Shown: positions 49,447 through 58,910 of the stretch, piece after piece
Position numbering within the stretch: the stretch's first letter is position 1
How the letters are laid out: each line of letters starts with the position of its first letter
Assembly: GCF_027359375.1 (NCBI RefSeq)
Contig: NZ_CP114779.1
Span: forward strand, 1,505,598 to 1,569,597
Source: Prochlorococcus marinus str. MIT 0919
Lineage (GTDB): Bacteria > Cyanobacteriota > Cyanobacteriia > PCC-6307 > Cyanobiaceae
Direction: 5' to 3'
DNA: 64,000 nt
The notes under the pieces: generated by a model
Database searches by the model: none
Seen by the model: the letters and a program-made list of their open reading frames with translations, nothing else
Told to the model about the DNA's origin: nothing
Made by a program: the position numbers and the translations under genes

Positions 49447-51423
49447 GTGATTATTAAAGGTTCAAAAATATCTTCTCATTTTGCCAAGACAACTTGGAAA
49501 CCTACCAAAAAGGAATGCAAAGCTTTAGATAATCACAGTTTTGTTAGAGGGATAGACCGCATTGATGACATTTGGCCTTTATTAAAAAAACATTGTGGAG
49601 ATATTCCAGCTTTAGAATCACCTCATACTGCTTACGCGGAGAGCTATACCTATAAAGAGTTGGCAATTAAAATTGAGCAAGGTGCAGATGTATTTCGTTC
49701 TTTAGGTTTAAAGGAAGGGGATGTGGTTGCGCTTTTTGCTGAAAACAGCCCTCGATGGTTAATCGCTGACCAGAGTTTGATGAGAGTTGGAGCAGCAAAT
49801 GCTGTTAGAGGTGCATCAGCTCCTATAAATGAACTTCGTTATATATTGGATGATTGTGGTGCAGTTGGTTTAATAGTTCAATCAGAACAATTATTTGAGG
49901 AGCTTGATTTAAATGAAAATCAAAGGAAGAGACTGAAATTTGTATTTGTAATAGAAGGTGATACTAAAGGCACATTTTTTGGATGGGATTACCTTTCTCA
50001 AAAGGTTGACAAGAGTGAATTTAAAGAAAGGGCAGGTAAGGCTGATGTTTCAAAGAAATCCGCGGTGGTCTCTCCTATAGCAACAATTTTGTACACATCT
50101 GGCACGACTGGGGAGCCTAAAGGGGTGCCCTTAACTCATGCAAATCTTTTGCATCAGATGAGGTCCTTGGCCTGTATCGCCAACCCATCACCAGGTACTC
50201 CTCTTTTAAGTATTTTGCCTATATGGCACTCTTACGAGCGAAGTGCAGAGTATTATTTCTTTTCTTGTGGATGCACGCAACATTACACAACGATTAAGAA
50301 TTTAAAACAAGATTTACAGAGAGTCCGACCAATTGTGATGGCAACTGTTCCACGCCTTTGGGAGTCAATAAAAGTAGGTTTTGATGAAGCAGTGAAGAAG
50401 ATGCCAAGTCAAAGACAGAAGCTTTTAAAAAAAGCTCTTAAAAATAGTTCTGGATACAAAATAGCTTTAAGGAAGATTCGACAACTAATGATAGTTGATG
50501 TGAATTTTAAGGAATGGCTACTTGCTTTGGCAGAGGTCATCTATAGGTGGCCAATACATTTCATAGCTTCTTATTTTCTATGGCCTAAAATTCTTAAGCA
50601 GCTTTGTGGAGGAAGGTTAAAGTTCCCAATTAATGGAGGTGGAGCCATTGCACCTCATGTCGATCAGTTTTTTGAAGCATTAGGGATAGAATTGCTGGTT
50701 GGTTATGGACTTACAGAAACCAGCCCAGTCTTGAGTTGTCGCAGGCCGTGGAGAAATATTAGAGGCAGTTCAGGCCTCCCGCTACCTGAGACGGAATTAA
50801 AAATAGTTGACCAAGAAGACTACAGACTCTTGAATTTCAATCAAAAGGGCTTAGTTCTAGCAAGAGGTCCTCAAGTTATGAACGGTTACTTAGCTAATGA
50901 AGAGGCGACTGCTAAGGTTTTGGATCCTGATGGATGGTTTAACACAGGAGACTTGGGAATGTTGCTTCCCGATGGCTCACTTGTCTTAACTGGAAGAGCT
51001 AAAGATACGATTGTATTAAGCAATGGTGAGAATATAGAGCCAGCTCCATTAGAGGAAGAATTACTTTCAAGTTCATTAATTGAACAAGTAATGATTGTGG
51101 GGCAAGACCAGAAGCAATTAGGAGCTTTAGTAGTGCCTAATGTTGAGCAGATGCTTTTGTGGGCGCATCAAAAAGGTATCTCTTTGTCAGAAAACTTTGA
51201 AGACTGGGTTGGTGATAGCAATTTAAGGCAAGCTTTAAAGCGAGAGATTAATTATTTGCTCTTAAGGAGGCAGGGATGCCGTCCTGATGAAAGAATTTCA
51301 GGGGTCGCTTTTGTAGAAGGGTTTTCTATTGAAAATGGTTTGTTAACTCAAACATTGAAGCAAAAACGCCAACAAATCACAGAACGAGATTCAAATGCAA
51401 TAGCTTTAATTTATAGTTCTTGA
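49447..51423 (+). CDS. aas: acyl-ACP/long-chain acyl-CoA synthetase (Aas-like)
   Basis: 658-residue AMP-binding enzyme. The P-loop YTSGTTGEPKGVP is near residue 217; GYGLTETSPVLSCRRP and GWFNTGDLGMLLPDGSLVLT-GR (adenylate and hinge motifs) follow. Cyanobacterial members of this length activate free fatty acids onto ACP for recycling. The GTG at 49447 is the only start near the family N terminus. It has an extra N-terminal region of about 60 residues before the core. Confidence 0.85.
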   Translation: MIIKGSKISSHFAKTTWKPTKKECKALDNHSFVRGIDRIDDIWPLLKKHCGDIPALESPHTAYAESYTYKELAIKIEQGADVFRSLGLKEGDVVALFAENSPRWLIADQSLMRVGAANAVRGASAPINELRYILDDCGAVGLIVQSEQLFEELDLNENQRKRLKFVFVIEGDTKGTFFGWDYLSQKVDKSEFKERAGKADVSKKSAVVSPIATILYTSGTTGEPKGVPLTHANLLHQMRSLACIANPSPGTPLLSILPIWHSYERSAEYYFFSCGCTQHYTTIKNLKQDLQRVRPIVMATVPRLWESIKVGFDEAVKKMPSQRQKLLKKALKNSSGYKIALRKIRQLMIVDVNFKEWLLALAEVIYRWPIHFIASYFLWPKILKQLCGGRLKFPINGGGAIAPHVDQFFEALGIELLVGYGLTETSPVLSCRRPWRNIRGSSGLPLPETELKIVDQEDYRLLNFNQKGLVLARGPQVMNGYLANEEATAKVLDPDGWFNTGDLGMLLPDGSLVLTGRAKDTIVLSNGENIEPAPLEEELLSSSLIEQVMIVGQDQKQLGALVVPNVEQMLLWAHQKGISLSENFEDWVGDSNLRQALKREINYLLLRRQGCRPDERISGVAFVEGFSIENGLLTQTLKQKRQQITERDSNAIALIYSS

Positions 51424-51503
51424 TTGTTGTTAACCCGTTTATTTGGTTGACCAATTTCACATTCACTGAGAGTCTTGGCTTTTGATAAAGTTTTTCTCTA
51501 AGG

Positions 51504-51935
51504 ATGACTATCTCTATAAAACGTTCTATCACGATTAGAGCTGTTGTTACTCCATCTTGGAAAGAAGAGGCTGAAAGAGAGATCAGCAGTGCTATTGCAA
51601 ATACTGATCAACAACTTTCTCAGCTTGAGAAAGAAGGCCAACAGATAGTTGAGGGCCTACGAAGCCAGAGTGCAAACCCTTTAGATCCTAGGATTCAAGA
51701 TCAGGTTGCTCAAGTTCAACAACAAGTTGCAGGGAAGCGGTCCGAATTGGAAGAGCAAAAAAGAAATCTATTGCAAAATCAATCCCAAGTAAGGGAGCTG
51801 GCAATGGATGAGATTGTTGAGCAGGGTCAGATTGAAAGTTTTTGTGATTTAAATGTTGGAGATAATTTAGTAAATAAAATGCAAGTCTCGGTATTAGTTA
51901 AAGATGGAGTTGTCCAATCAATTGATCAATCTTAA
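51504..51935 (+). CDS. YlqD-family protein
   Basis: 143-residue protein with an N-terminal beta region, a long coiled coil (about residues 20-110, rich in E, Q and K: REISSAIANTDQQLSQLEKE then VAQVQQQVAGKRSELEEQKR), and a C-terminal beta part (GDNLVNKMQVSVLVKDGVV). It matches the YlqD family, conserved in cyanobacteria and Firmicutes; function unknown. It lies 80 bp after the acyl-ACP synthetase. Confidence 0.8.
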   Translation: MTISIKRSITIRAVVTPSWKEEAEREISSAIANTDQQLSQLEKEGQQIVEGLRSQSANPLDPRIQDQVAQVQQQVAGKRSELEEQKRNLLQNQSQVRELAMDEIVEQGQIESFCDLNVGDNLVNKMQVSVLVKDGVVQSIDQS

Positions 51936-52380
51936 TTATTGGAATACCTTATAATAAGTTAGTAACAAAGCCACATCTCTAGTTTTAATTATACCTCTTT
52001 AGAGTTTTCCTTGTATTGATTATCTCAATTAATCAATTTTGTGCATTACTACTTGTTGGGTTCAAATTCTCTCAAAACTCTTGCCCTAGGGAGTTACTTG
52101 AAAACTAGTATTTCACATTATTCTGGATTCATATTTTTATTCTTAATAGTGCTTTCTATCATTGATGTTCATGACATCTTCTGTTGAGTTCAGTTGAGTT
52201 GTTTGGGAATTTTTAGCAAAGCCTATACCGAAACCTTTAAAATAAAAGTTGGCATCTTTGTGCCTGTAGTTGGATGGAGATCTAAAATACGAATTAACCG
52301 GCAGCAGCATTCCACAGTTCTGGAGTTCTGTTGAATAGGACGCTGAAGATCCCTAAACAACCATTCCTTGGAGAAACGTT
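51936..52380. other. 445-bp intergenic region upstream of pdhC
   Basis: No convincing coding frame or RNA gene is visible. The AT-rich stretch near 51940-52160 is followed by a region near 52230-52380 that may hold the pdhC promoter and leader. Confidence 0.5.
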
Positions 52381-53754
52381 TTGGCAACACACGACATCTT
52401 TATGCCTGCTCTTAGTTCAACGATGACTGAGGGGAAAATAGTTGAATGGCTTAAGAAACCAGGCGACAAGGTCGGGAGAGGGGAGGCCGTCCTGGTTGTT
52501 GAGTCAGACAAGGCTGATATGGATGTTGAATCTTTTCAAGATGGATTCCTTGCCGCTGTTTTGATGCCAGATGGCGGGACTGCGCCAGTTGGGGAAACTA
52601 TCGGTTTGATTGTTGAAACAGAAGGTGAAATAGCTGATGTTCAAGCAAAAAATCCAACCAATCAACCTGCCGCAAAACTACCTAAGCAGGAAGGGACGCA
52701 GTCTTCCAAAGAAAATAATAACTCTGAAGAATCATCTTCCAAGGTCTCACCACCACCACCGCCACAAAGACAACCGATCAATACACCAGCACCAATTATT
52801 GTTAATGATGGGAGAATCGTTGCGACTCCAAAGGCTAGAAAGTTTGCTTCTCAAACTGGGGTGGATTTAGCAACAGTCCCTGGCTCTGGTCCGCATGGGA
52901 GAATTCAATTAGAGGATGTTCAAAGAGCGCAGGGTCAGCCAATAACAGTTCCATGGATTGCAGAAAGCAATGCTCCTGCAGCTGTGCAGCATGAGAAAAA
53001 AGACTCTGCGAACAGTGCCATTCCATTGACTAATGACTCTAATAAGGTTGAGGTACCAAAGGGGAATAGCTTTGGTGGTCAGGGCGAAACAATTGCTTTT
53101 AATACTCTGCAGCAAGCAGTTAATAGAAATATGGAAGCAAGTTTGTCTGTTCCTTGTTTCAGGGTGGGCTATGCAATTAATACAGATAAACTTGATTCTT
53201 TTTATAAGCAAGTTAAGCCAAAGGGGGTAACCATGACTGCCTTGCTGGCTAAGGCAGTTGGTCAAACCCTTTCTCGACATCCTCAGTTAAATGTGACTTT
53301 TACAAATGAGGGCATGTCTTACCCGTCCCAAATTAATGTTGCTGTAGCAGTTGCAATGGAGGAAGGTGGTCTTATAACACCTGTCCTGCAGGATGCTGAT
53401 CATACGGATTTATTTGAATTGTCACGTCAATGGGCAGATTTAGTTAAGCGATCTAGATCAAAACAACTTCAGCCAAATGAATACAACAGTGGAACTTTTA
53501 CTCTTTCAAACTTGGGCATGTTTGGAGTTGATCGATTTGATGCAATACTCCCGCCAGGTACAGGAGCGATTTTGGCTGTCGCTGCATCCTTGCCCACAGT
53601 CGTAGCAGGCAAGGATGGTTCGATTTCGGTCAAGAAACAAATGCAAGTGAATCTTACTGCGGACCATAGAGTGATTTATGGAGCAGATGGTGCGGCTTTT
53701 TTAAGAGATCTGGCCAACTTGATTGAAAATCATCCTGAGGATATTTCCTCATAA
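52381..53754 (+). CDS. pdhC: pyruvate dehydrogenase E2 (dihydrolipoamide acetyltransferase)
   Basis: Core subunit of the pyruvate dehydrogenase complex that makes acetyl-CoA. One lipoyl domain carries the lipoylated Lys44 in VVESDKADMDVES. A linker rich in E, S and P precedes the peripheral-subunit-binding domain around residues 145-180 (VATPKARKFASQTGVD). The catalytic domain at about 225-457 ends with the ADHRVIYGADGAAFL motif. The start is a TTG at 52381. Confidence 0.95.
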   Translation: MATHDIFMPALSSTMTEGKIVEWLKKPGDKVGRGEAVLVVESDKADMDVESFQDGFLAAVLMPDGGTAPVGETIGLIVETEGEIADVQAKNPTNQPAAKLPKQEGTQSSKENNNSEESSSKVSPPPPPQRQPINTPAPIIVNDGRIVATPKARKFASQTGVDLATVPGSGPHGRIQLEDVQRAQGQPITVPWIAESNAPAAVQHEKKDSANSAIPLTNDSNKVEVPKGNSFGGQGETIAFNTLQQAVNRNMEASLSVPCFRVGYAINTDKLDSFYKQVKPKGVTMTALLAKAVGQTLSRHPQLNVTFTNEGMSYPSQINVAVAVAMEEGGLITPVLQDADHTDLFELSRQWADLVKRSRSKQLQPNEYNSGTFTLSNLGMFGVDRFDAILPPGTGAILAVAASLPTVVAGKDGSISVKKQMQVNLTADHRVIYGADGAAFLRDLANLIENHPEDISS

Positions 53755-53791
53755 AGAGTTTTGTTAATTCAATTAAAAATATCCGCATAGA

Positions 53792-54907
53792 TTGTCAATT
53801 TTGAAAAGAGATTTATTACTAAGTTCTTATGACTATAAGTTGGATCAGAGGCTTATAGCCCAAGAGCCATTAGACCCCCGTCATGAGGCTCGATTAATGC
53901 TTATTTCTAAAGAGCTTCAGAAAAACTCATTAGGCATAAAACATTTAAAGGTATGGGATTTGGTTGATGAGTTGCATGCAGGTGATTTGATTGTCATGAA
54001 TGATACTCGTGTTTTGAAAGCACGAGTTCGAGTACGTTTAGCAAGTGGTTCCTTAGCGGAGCTGTTATTACTTGAGCCACAAGGTGAGGGCCTATGGCTT
54101 TGTTTGGGCAAGCCAGCCAAGAAGATGAAGCCTGGTGATTATTTGTGGTTGGAGTCTTTAGAGCAGGAGCCTGTGCGTCTACAAGTTATTCGTAAAGATA
54201 ATCTTACTGGTGGAAGAGTAGTTCAATTCCCTAAATGTTTTAGTGAAAGAGAAACTATCGAGAATTTCCTCGAAAGATATGGAGAGGTTCCACTCCCTCC
54301 ATATATTCAAAGACATGACTCCACGGATGAAAGTCGCTATCAAACTCGGTATGCCTCTCGACCGGGAGCTGTTGCTGCTCCAACAGCGGGTTTGCATTTA
54401 AGTGATGAACTTTTAAATGCCTTTCAACTTCGTGGGATTAGACAAGTAAGCGTAACTTTACATGTTGGTCTTGGTACTTTTAGACCTTTAGAGAAGGAGG
54501 ACCTTATAGACCTTGAACTCCATAAAGAATGGGTCGAAGTCAAGCAAGAAGTAATTGATGCTATTGCAGATTGCCAAGCTCGTGGTGGTCGTGTTATTGC
54601 TGTGGGAACAACAACCGTGAGGTCACTAGAAGCTTCGTTCGCATTAGGGGACGGATCTTTAATACCTTTTAAGGGATCAGTAGATTTAGTGATAAAGCCT
54701 GGCCATCAATTTGGCGCAATAGATGGACTGTTGACAAATTTTCATTTACCTAAAAGTTCTTTATTACTATTAGTCAGTGCTCTCATTGGGAGAGAGCGCT
54801 TGCTAGCAGTTTATAAAGAAGCAATAGATCGTAGGTATCGTTTCTTTTCCTATGGAGATGCAATGTTGATTACACCAGAAGCTGTATTACCTGAAGCTCG
54901 CAGTTGA
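53792..54907 (+). CDS. queA: S-adenosylmethionine:tRNA ribosyltransferase-isomerase
   Basis: Makes epoxyqueuosine from preQ1 in tRNA. Motifs [22 protein letters not shown] at the N terminus, [13 protein letters not shown] and [14 protein letters not shown], and the C-terminal [18 protein letters not shown] are present. The length of 371 aa is normal. The TTG at 53792 gives the family start. It follows pdhC and converges on cysK with only 13 bp between stop codons. Confidence 0.95.
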   Translation: MSILKRDLLLSSYDYKLDQRLIAQEPLDPRHEARLMLISKELQKNSLGIKHLKVWDLVDELHAGDLIVMNDTRVLKARVRVRLASGSLAELLLLEPQGEGLWLCLGKPAKKMKPGDYLWLESLEQEPVRLQVIRKDNLTGGRVVQFPKCFSERETIENFLERYGEVPLPPYIQRHDSTDESRYQTRYASRPGAVAAPTAGLHLSDELLNAFQLRGIRQVSVTLHVGLGTFRPLEKEDLIDLELHKEWVEVKQEVIDAIADCQARGGRVIAVGTTTVRSLEASFALGDGSLIPFKGSVDLVIKPGHQFGAIDGLLTNFHLPKSSLLLLVSALIGRERLLAVYKEAIDRRYRFFSYGDAMLITPEAVLPEARS

Positions 54908-54920
54908 AATATTAATTGGG

Positions 54921-55898
54921 TTAGGGTTGTTCAAGAATTCCACTTGGCACGTCACTAAACATTACGGAAGAAAGGTATCTTTCGGCTAAATCTGGAAGGA
55001 TTACAACAATAGTTTTCCCTGCAAATTCTTCTTGTTCTGCCAGTCTAATAGCGGCTGTAGCGGCAGCTCCACAAGATATCCCAACGAGCAGACCTTCTTC
55101 TTTGGAGAGACGGAGAGCCATGTCAATGGATTCTTCATTCGTTACTTGCTCTACACGATCGACTACAGAAAGATCTAGGTTCTTGGGGATAAAACCAGCT
55201 CCAATACCTTGGATTTTATGAGGACCAGGCTTTACTTCTTCTCCATTAAGAGTTTGGGTGATTACAGGACTATGTGAAGGCTCTACTGCGACTGAAAGAA
55301 TTGACTTGCCTTTCTCTTCTTTTAAAAACTTTGAAATGCCTGTAATTGTTCCTCCTGTCCCTACGCCTGCGACAAGCACATCAATATTTCCATCACAGTC
55401 GTTCCAAATTTCTGGCCCCGTTGTCTTGAAATGGATTTCTGGGTTTGCAGGATTGTCGAATTGTCCTGGCATGAAATATTTTTTTGAATCACTTTCTGCT
55501 ATCTCTTTAGCTTTTGCAATTGCACCTGGCATTCCTTTGGCTGCTTCAGTGAGAATTAACTCTGCTCCAAGAACTGACATGACTCTACGTCTTTCTAAAG
55601 ACATAGATTCAGGCATTGTCAAAACTATCTTGTATCCTCTTGCTGCAGCAGTAAATGCAAGTGCGATACCTGTATTGCCTGAAGTTGGTTCAATGATTGT
55701 TTGATTTTTCGTTAACAAGCCTTTTTGCTCAGCATCCCAAATCATGTTTGCTCCAATTCTGCATTTGACGCTGTAGGCAGGATTGCGTCCTTCAATTTTT
55801 GCTAGTACATTCGCCTTAGCATTTTTGGTAACAGAGTTAAGCCTTACTAAGGGGGTGTTGCCGATTGCAGCACTGTTATCTTCGTAAATACGAGCCAT
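54921..55898 (-). CDS. cysK: cysteine synthase A
   Basis: PLP enzyme that makes cysteine from O-acetylserine and sulfide. The active-site lysine is in [14 protein letters not shown] near residue 45; [20 protein letters not shown] and [19 protein letters not shown] follow. The SVKCR wording is the cyanobacterial variant of SVKDR. The 325-aa length is normal. It lies 85 bp downstream of the cystathionine gamma-synthase-like gene. Confidence 0.94.
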   Translation of the reverse strand: MARIYEDNSAAIGNTPLVRLNSVTKNAKANVLAKIEGRNPAYSVKCRIGANMIWDAEQKGLLTKNQTIIEPTSGNTGIALAFTAAARGYKIVLTMPESMSLERRRVMSVLGAELILTEAAKGMPGAIAKAKEIAESDSKKYFMPGQFDNPANPEIHFKTTGPEIWNDCDGNIDVLVAGVGTGGTITGISKFLKEEKGKSILSVAVEPSHSPVITQTLNGEEVKPGPHKIQGIGAGFIPKNLDLSVVDRVEQVTNEESIDMALRLSKEEGLLVGISCGAAATAAIRLAEQEEFAGKTIVVILPDLAERYLSSVMFSDVPSGILEQP

Positions 55899-55983
55899 TT
55901 TAAAAATTTACTTTTTATATAATTAGCCAAAATCTAGCCATATTGCACGTAACTGACTTCAACTAATAACGCTTAGATGCTTT

Positions 55984-57456
55984 TTAGGTATTCAAGGCTG
56001 TTTTAAAGCGTTCCCAAAGTTCACTTGGTTTTTCAAGTCCGACTGAAATTCGCAGAAGGTTTGAGGGTACCCCGCATTCTTCTGCCCATTTTAATTCTTG
56101 GTAATGAGCTAATAGAACGTATGGACATGCCAAGGTGAAATTTGTTCCTAAGCTTGGACCTTTGCAAACTTTTAAAGAATTATAAAATCTTTTTGTTTTT
56201 GCTAAACCTCCGAATAACTCAAGTGAAAGTAGACATCCAAAACCAGCTTTAGGCCGCATAAGAGACTTGAAGTTTGAACAATGTTCTGGATGGAAAACTC
56301 TTTTGACATCAGGGTGGTCTTCAAGATTTCTTTTTAAAACCAAGCAAGAATTGTTTAATTCGTTTATGCGAAGATGTACATCCTTACTAGCCTTTTCAAG
56401 AGCAATTGAGTCTGAATCAGATAGTTCTGCTAGTAAAGAATTAGGAATTGTTTCTTGGAATAGCTGTTTCCATTTCGAATGAGGGCTAATGACCAGAGAC
56501 CCAGCAAGAATGTCACCTCGTCCAGCAAAACTTTTTGTTAATGAACTAAATATTAAATCTGCATAAGGTAATGCATCAATATTTACAGGAGATCCAATAG
56601 TGTCATCAGCAATGACTGGTATACCCCTCTGATGAGCAAGTTTTGATATTAAAGGCAAGTCAACACATTGCAGCATTGGGTTGCTTGGAAGCTCAACTAT
56701 TAATGCCGAGGGCCTTTTTTGGTCAAGTTCTATCTCTAGCTTACAAGGGTCTTTTGTGAGGCTCAGTTCACTACCGTTAAATATTTTTTCAGGAAGTTTT
56801 AAGACGTCAACATAAGGGAAGCCAACTTGAAATGATGCTTTGTTGAAACTCAGTCTATTTAATGCTTCAAGTGCTGTTGTGAGTGCTGCCATCCCTGAAG
56901 GATGAATATGGATTAAGCTCGATTCGCAACCATATATATGTGCTAATCGATTTCGTATTAACTCTCTAGCCCTCTCTCCATCAGAAGCTAAAGGAGACTT
57001 CTCTTGGTTAAGTGCTATCGCAGCCTGCCTTGATGAGGCCCCTAGGCCAGTGTGCTGCCAAAACGCTTTAGCAGTGGGAGTTGTGTGTTCATCAACAATT
57101 AAGCAAAAGAGACCAGATTCTTCTTTTATTGTTATATGCGCATTGGGGGTGACACTTTTGCAATATTGTCTAGCCTTTTTCGCAGTAGGAAGATTCGGGT
57201 AAGGCCAACAAGTATTTTGCGATTGCTCTGATTTGCTTAAAGCTCTATTAGCTATTTGAGCCACTATAGGATTTAACCCAAATCGTGGATAAATAGATTG
57301 TAGAGTTGCCATGCATGCTGGATCGTTTTCCTCATACGCAATAACATCCCTCCAGAGCGGCAAGGCTACAGAGACAGCATGGGGGCTCTGAGGAATTGCT
57401 TTTCCAGTATCTCTGGCCTCCCAGTAGGGGTCTAGTAGCAAATTTCTTTCAGTCAC
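55984..57456 (-). CDS. metB: cystathionine gamma-synthase-like PLP enzyme (490 aa)
   Basis: 490-residue Cys/Met-metabolism PLP enzyme with a long N-terminal region of about 140 residues before the fold-type I core. The core has HIHPSGMAALTTALEAL and the PLP lysine in SSLTKSFAGRGDILAGSLVI. It overlaps the start of the next gene (57453) by 4 bp. It probably makes cystathionine from O-succinyl- or O-acetylhomoserine, but the long N-terminal part sets it apart from ordinary MetB (about 390 aa). Confidence 0.78.
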   Translation of the reverse strand: MTERNLLLDPYWEARDTGKAIPQSPHAVSVALPLWRDVIAYEENDPACMATLQSIYPRFGLNPIVAQIANRALSKSEQSQNTCWPYPNLPTAKKARQYCKSVTPNAHITIKEESGLFCLIVDEHTTPTAKAFWQHTGLGASSRQAAIALNQEKSPLASDGERARELIRNRLAHIYGCESSLIHIHPSGMAALTTALEALNRLSFNKASFQVGFPYVDVLKLPEKIFNGSELSLTKDPCKLEIELDQKRPSALIVELPSNPMLQCVDLPLISKLAHQRGIPVIADDTIGSPVNIDALPYADLIFSSLTKSFAGRGDILAGSLVISPHSKWKQLFQETIPNSLLAELSDSDSIALEKASKDVHLRINELNNSCLVLKRNLEDHPDVKRVFHPEHCSNFKSLMRPKAGFGCLLSLELFGGLAKTKRFYNSLKVCKGPSLGTNFTLACPYVLLAHYQELKWAEECGVPSNLLRISVGLEKPSELWERFKTALNT

Positions 57457-58622
57457 TTCAATTGATTTAAGCCATGCTTTAGATCGTTACTAAGATCGAT
57501 AAAGTCTTCACAGCCAACTGAAAACCTTACAAGAGATTCAGTGATACCTAGGAAATCCTTTGCTTTGTTAGATACGGATGCATGAGTCATGGTCGCCGGA
57601 TGACAGACAAGACTCTCCACTCCACCAAGGCTTTCAGCCATGGTGAAATAGCTAAGACTTTTACAAAATGAGTATGTTTCTGATTGATTGGTTTTAAGCT
57701 TGGCAGTAACAATTGCTCCTCCGAAACGCATTTGTTTTTTTGCTAAATCATATTGAGGATGGCTTGGGTGAAAAGGATATATAATTTCTTCTACTACGGG
57801 ATTTTCTGCCAATTCAGTTGCTAAAGAGAATGCATTCTGCACTTGTTTTTCAAGTCTTAAAGGTAGTGTTTTTACACCTCGAGTGATGAGCCAACAATCA
57901 AAAGGAGAAGATTGAAGACCTAAAGCTTTCTGAGAAAACCTCATTTTTTCAGACCAAGAAGGATCATTGGTACAAACCACGCCTCCTAAAGCATCTGAAT
58001 GACCATTGATGTATTTAGTTGTACTTGTCAAGGACATGGTGGCACCTAAATCCAATGGTTTCTGAATTAGTCCTGTAGCGAATGTGTTATCTACGACTAC
58101 TGGTACGTTGTGCTTTTTAGCAATGCCACAGACCTTTTCAATATCAATTATTTTCAAAAGAGGATTGGTCGGACTCTCAATCCAAATCATGTCTGGGTTA
58201 TGCTCAGTGATTGAATTAATTGAGGCATCTTTGGTAAAGTCAATCCATTGTGTTCTTATGCCAAATTTATTAAAAACTTGTTCAAATAAACGTACTGTAC
58301 ATCCGTATAAGTTCTCTTCACACAGGACAAGGTCTCCTGTCTTAAGTGAGGCAGCCACAGCTGTAACAGCACTAACTCCAGAAGCGAAAACTGTCGAATA
58401 TCTACAATTCTCTAGTGAAGCCAAGATAGACTCCAAGACTCTAAAATTAGGGTTGCCTGATCGGGTGTAGTCGAACCCTCCCGGGTTGCCATGCTCAAAT
58501 GTAGAGCTTTGAAATATCGGAGGCATAACCGTACCAGTCTTTTCAGCGAAGGTTTCGCCATGATGAATCAATTGAGTGCTTATGCCGGCAGTATTATTTT
58601 TGTTTTGATTAGTTGATGCCAC
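57453..58622 (-). CDS. cystathionine beta/gamma-lyase
   Basis: 389-residue Cys/Met-metabolism PLP enzyme of normal length. The N terminus has GISTQLIHHGETFAEKTGTV and PPIFQSSTFE, and the PLP lysine is in SLTSTTKYINGHSDALGG. A ribose/phosphate-binding segment DYTRSGNPN is clear. It could be MetC-like (beta-lyase) or MccB-like (gamma-lyase); the sequence alone does not decide. It is the first gene of this cluster and is translationally coupled to the 490-aa enzyme. Confidence 0.85.
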   Translation of the reverse strand: MASTNQNKNNTAGISTQLIHHGETFAEKTGTVMPPIFQSSTFEHGNPGGFDYTRSGNPNFRVLESILASLENCRYSTVFASGVSAVTAVAASLKTGDLVLCEENLYGCTVRLFEQVFNKFGIRTQWIDFTKDASINSITEHNPDMIWIESPTNPLLKIIDIEKVCGIAKKHNVPVVVDNTFATGLIQKPLDLGATMSLTSTTKYINGHSDALGGVVCTNDPSWSEKMRFSQKALGLQSSPFDCWLITRGVKTLPLRLEKQVQNAFSLATELAENPVVEEIIYPFHPSHPQYDLAKKQMRFGGAIVTAKLKTNQSETYSFCKSLSYFTMAESLGGVESLVCHPATMTHASVSNKAKDFLGITESLVRFSVGCEDFIDLSNDLKHGLNQLK

Positions 58623-58910
58623 TTTAAACAGTCCCCGAATTTCTTCAGCTTAGATAATTCTATGAAATATTTTTCTCTGGAGAATACTTTTGTTTATCTA
58701 AAGACTTTTCGTCATTTAAAACAGAGTTTAATCAGGATATTTTGAATCTTACGTGCCTATAGGCTTACCGCAAAATACAATTGAGGCTTACACAAGATTA
58801 ACTAGAATTCAATCCTTGCTTTAGACGATAAAATGCTTCTTTTTTATGTTATACATCTGAAAGTCTTGTATTACAAAGAGAAATAGTTAACCTAGAGCTT
58901 GCAGCCAGAT

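Noticed and set aside
58740-58830. Short plus-strand frame starting with GTG in the gap before the fusion gene
   Set aside because: It has about 23 codons, no support from neighbours and no recognised family. It could be a remnant but nothing confirms this.
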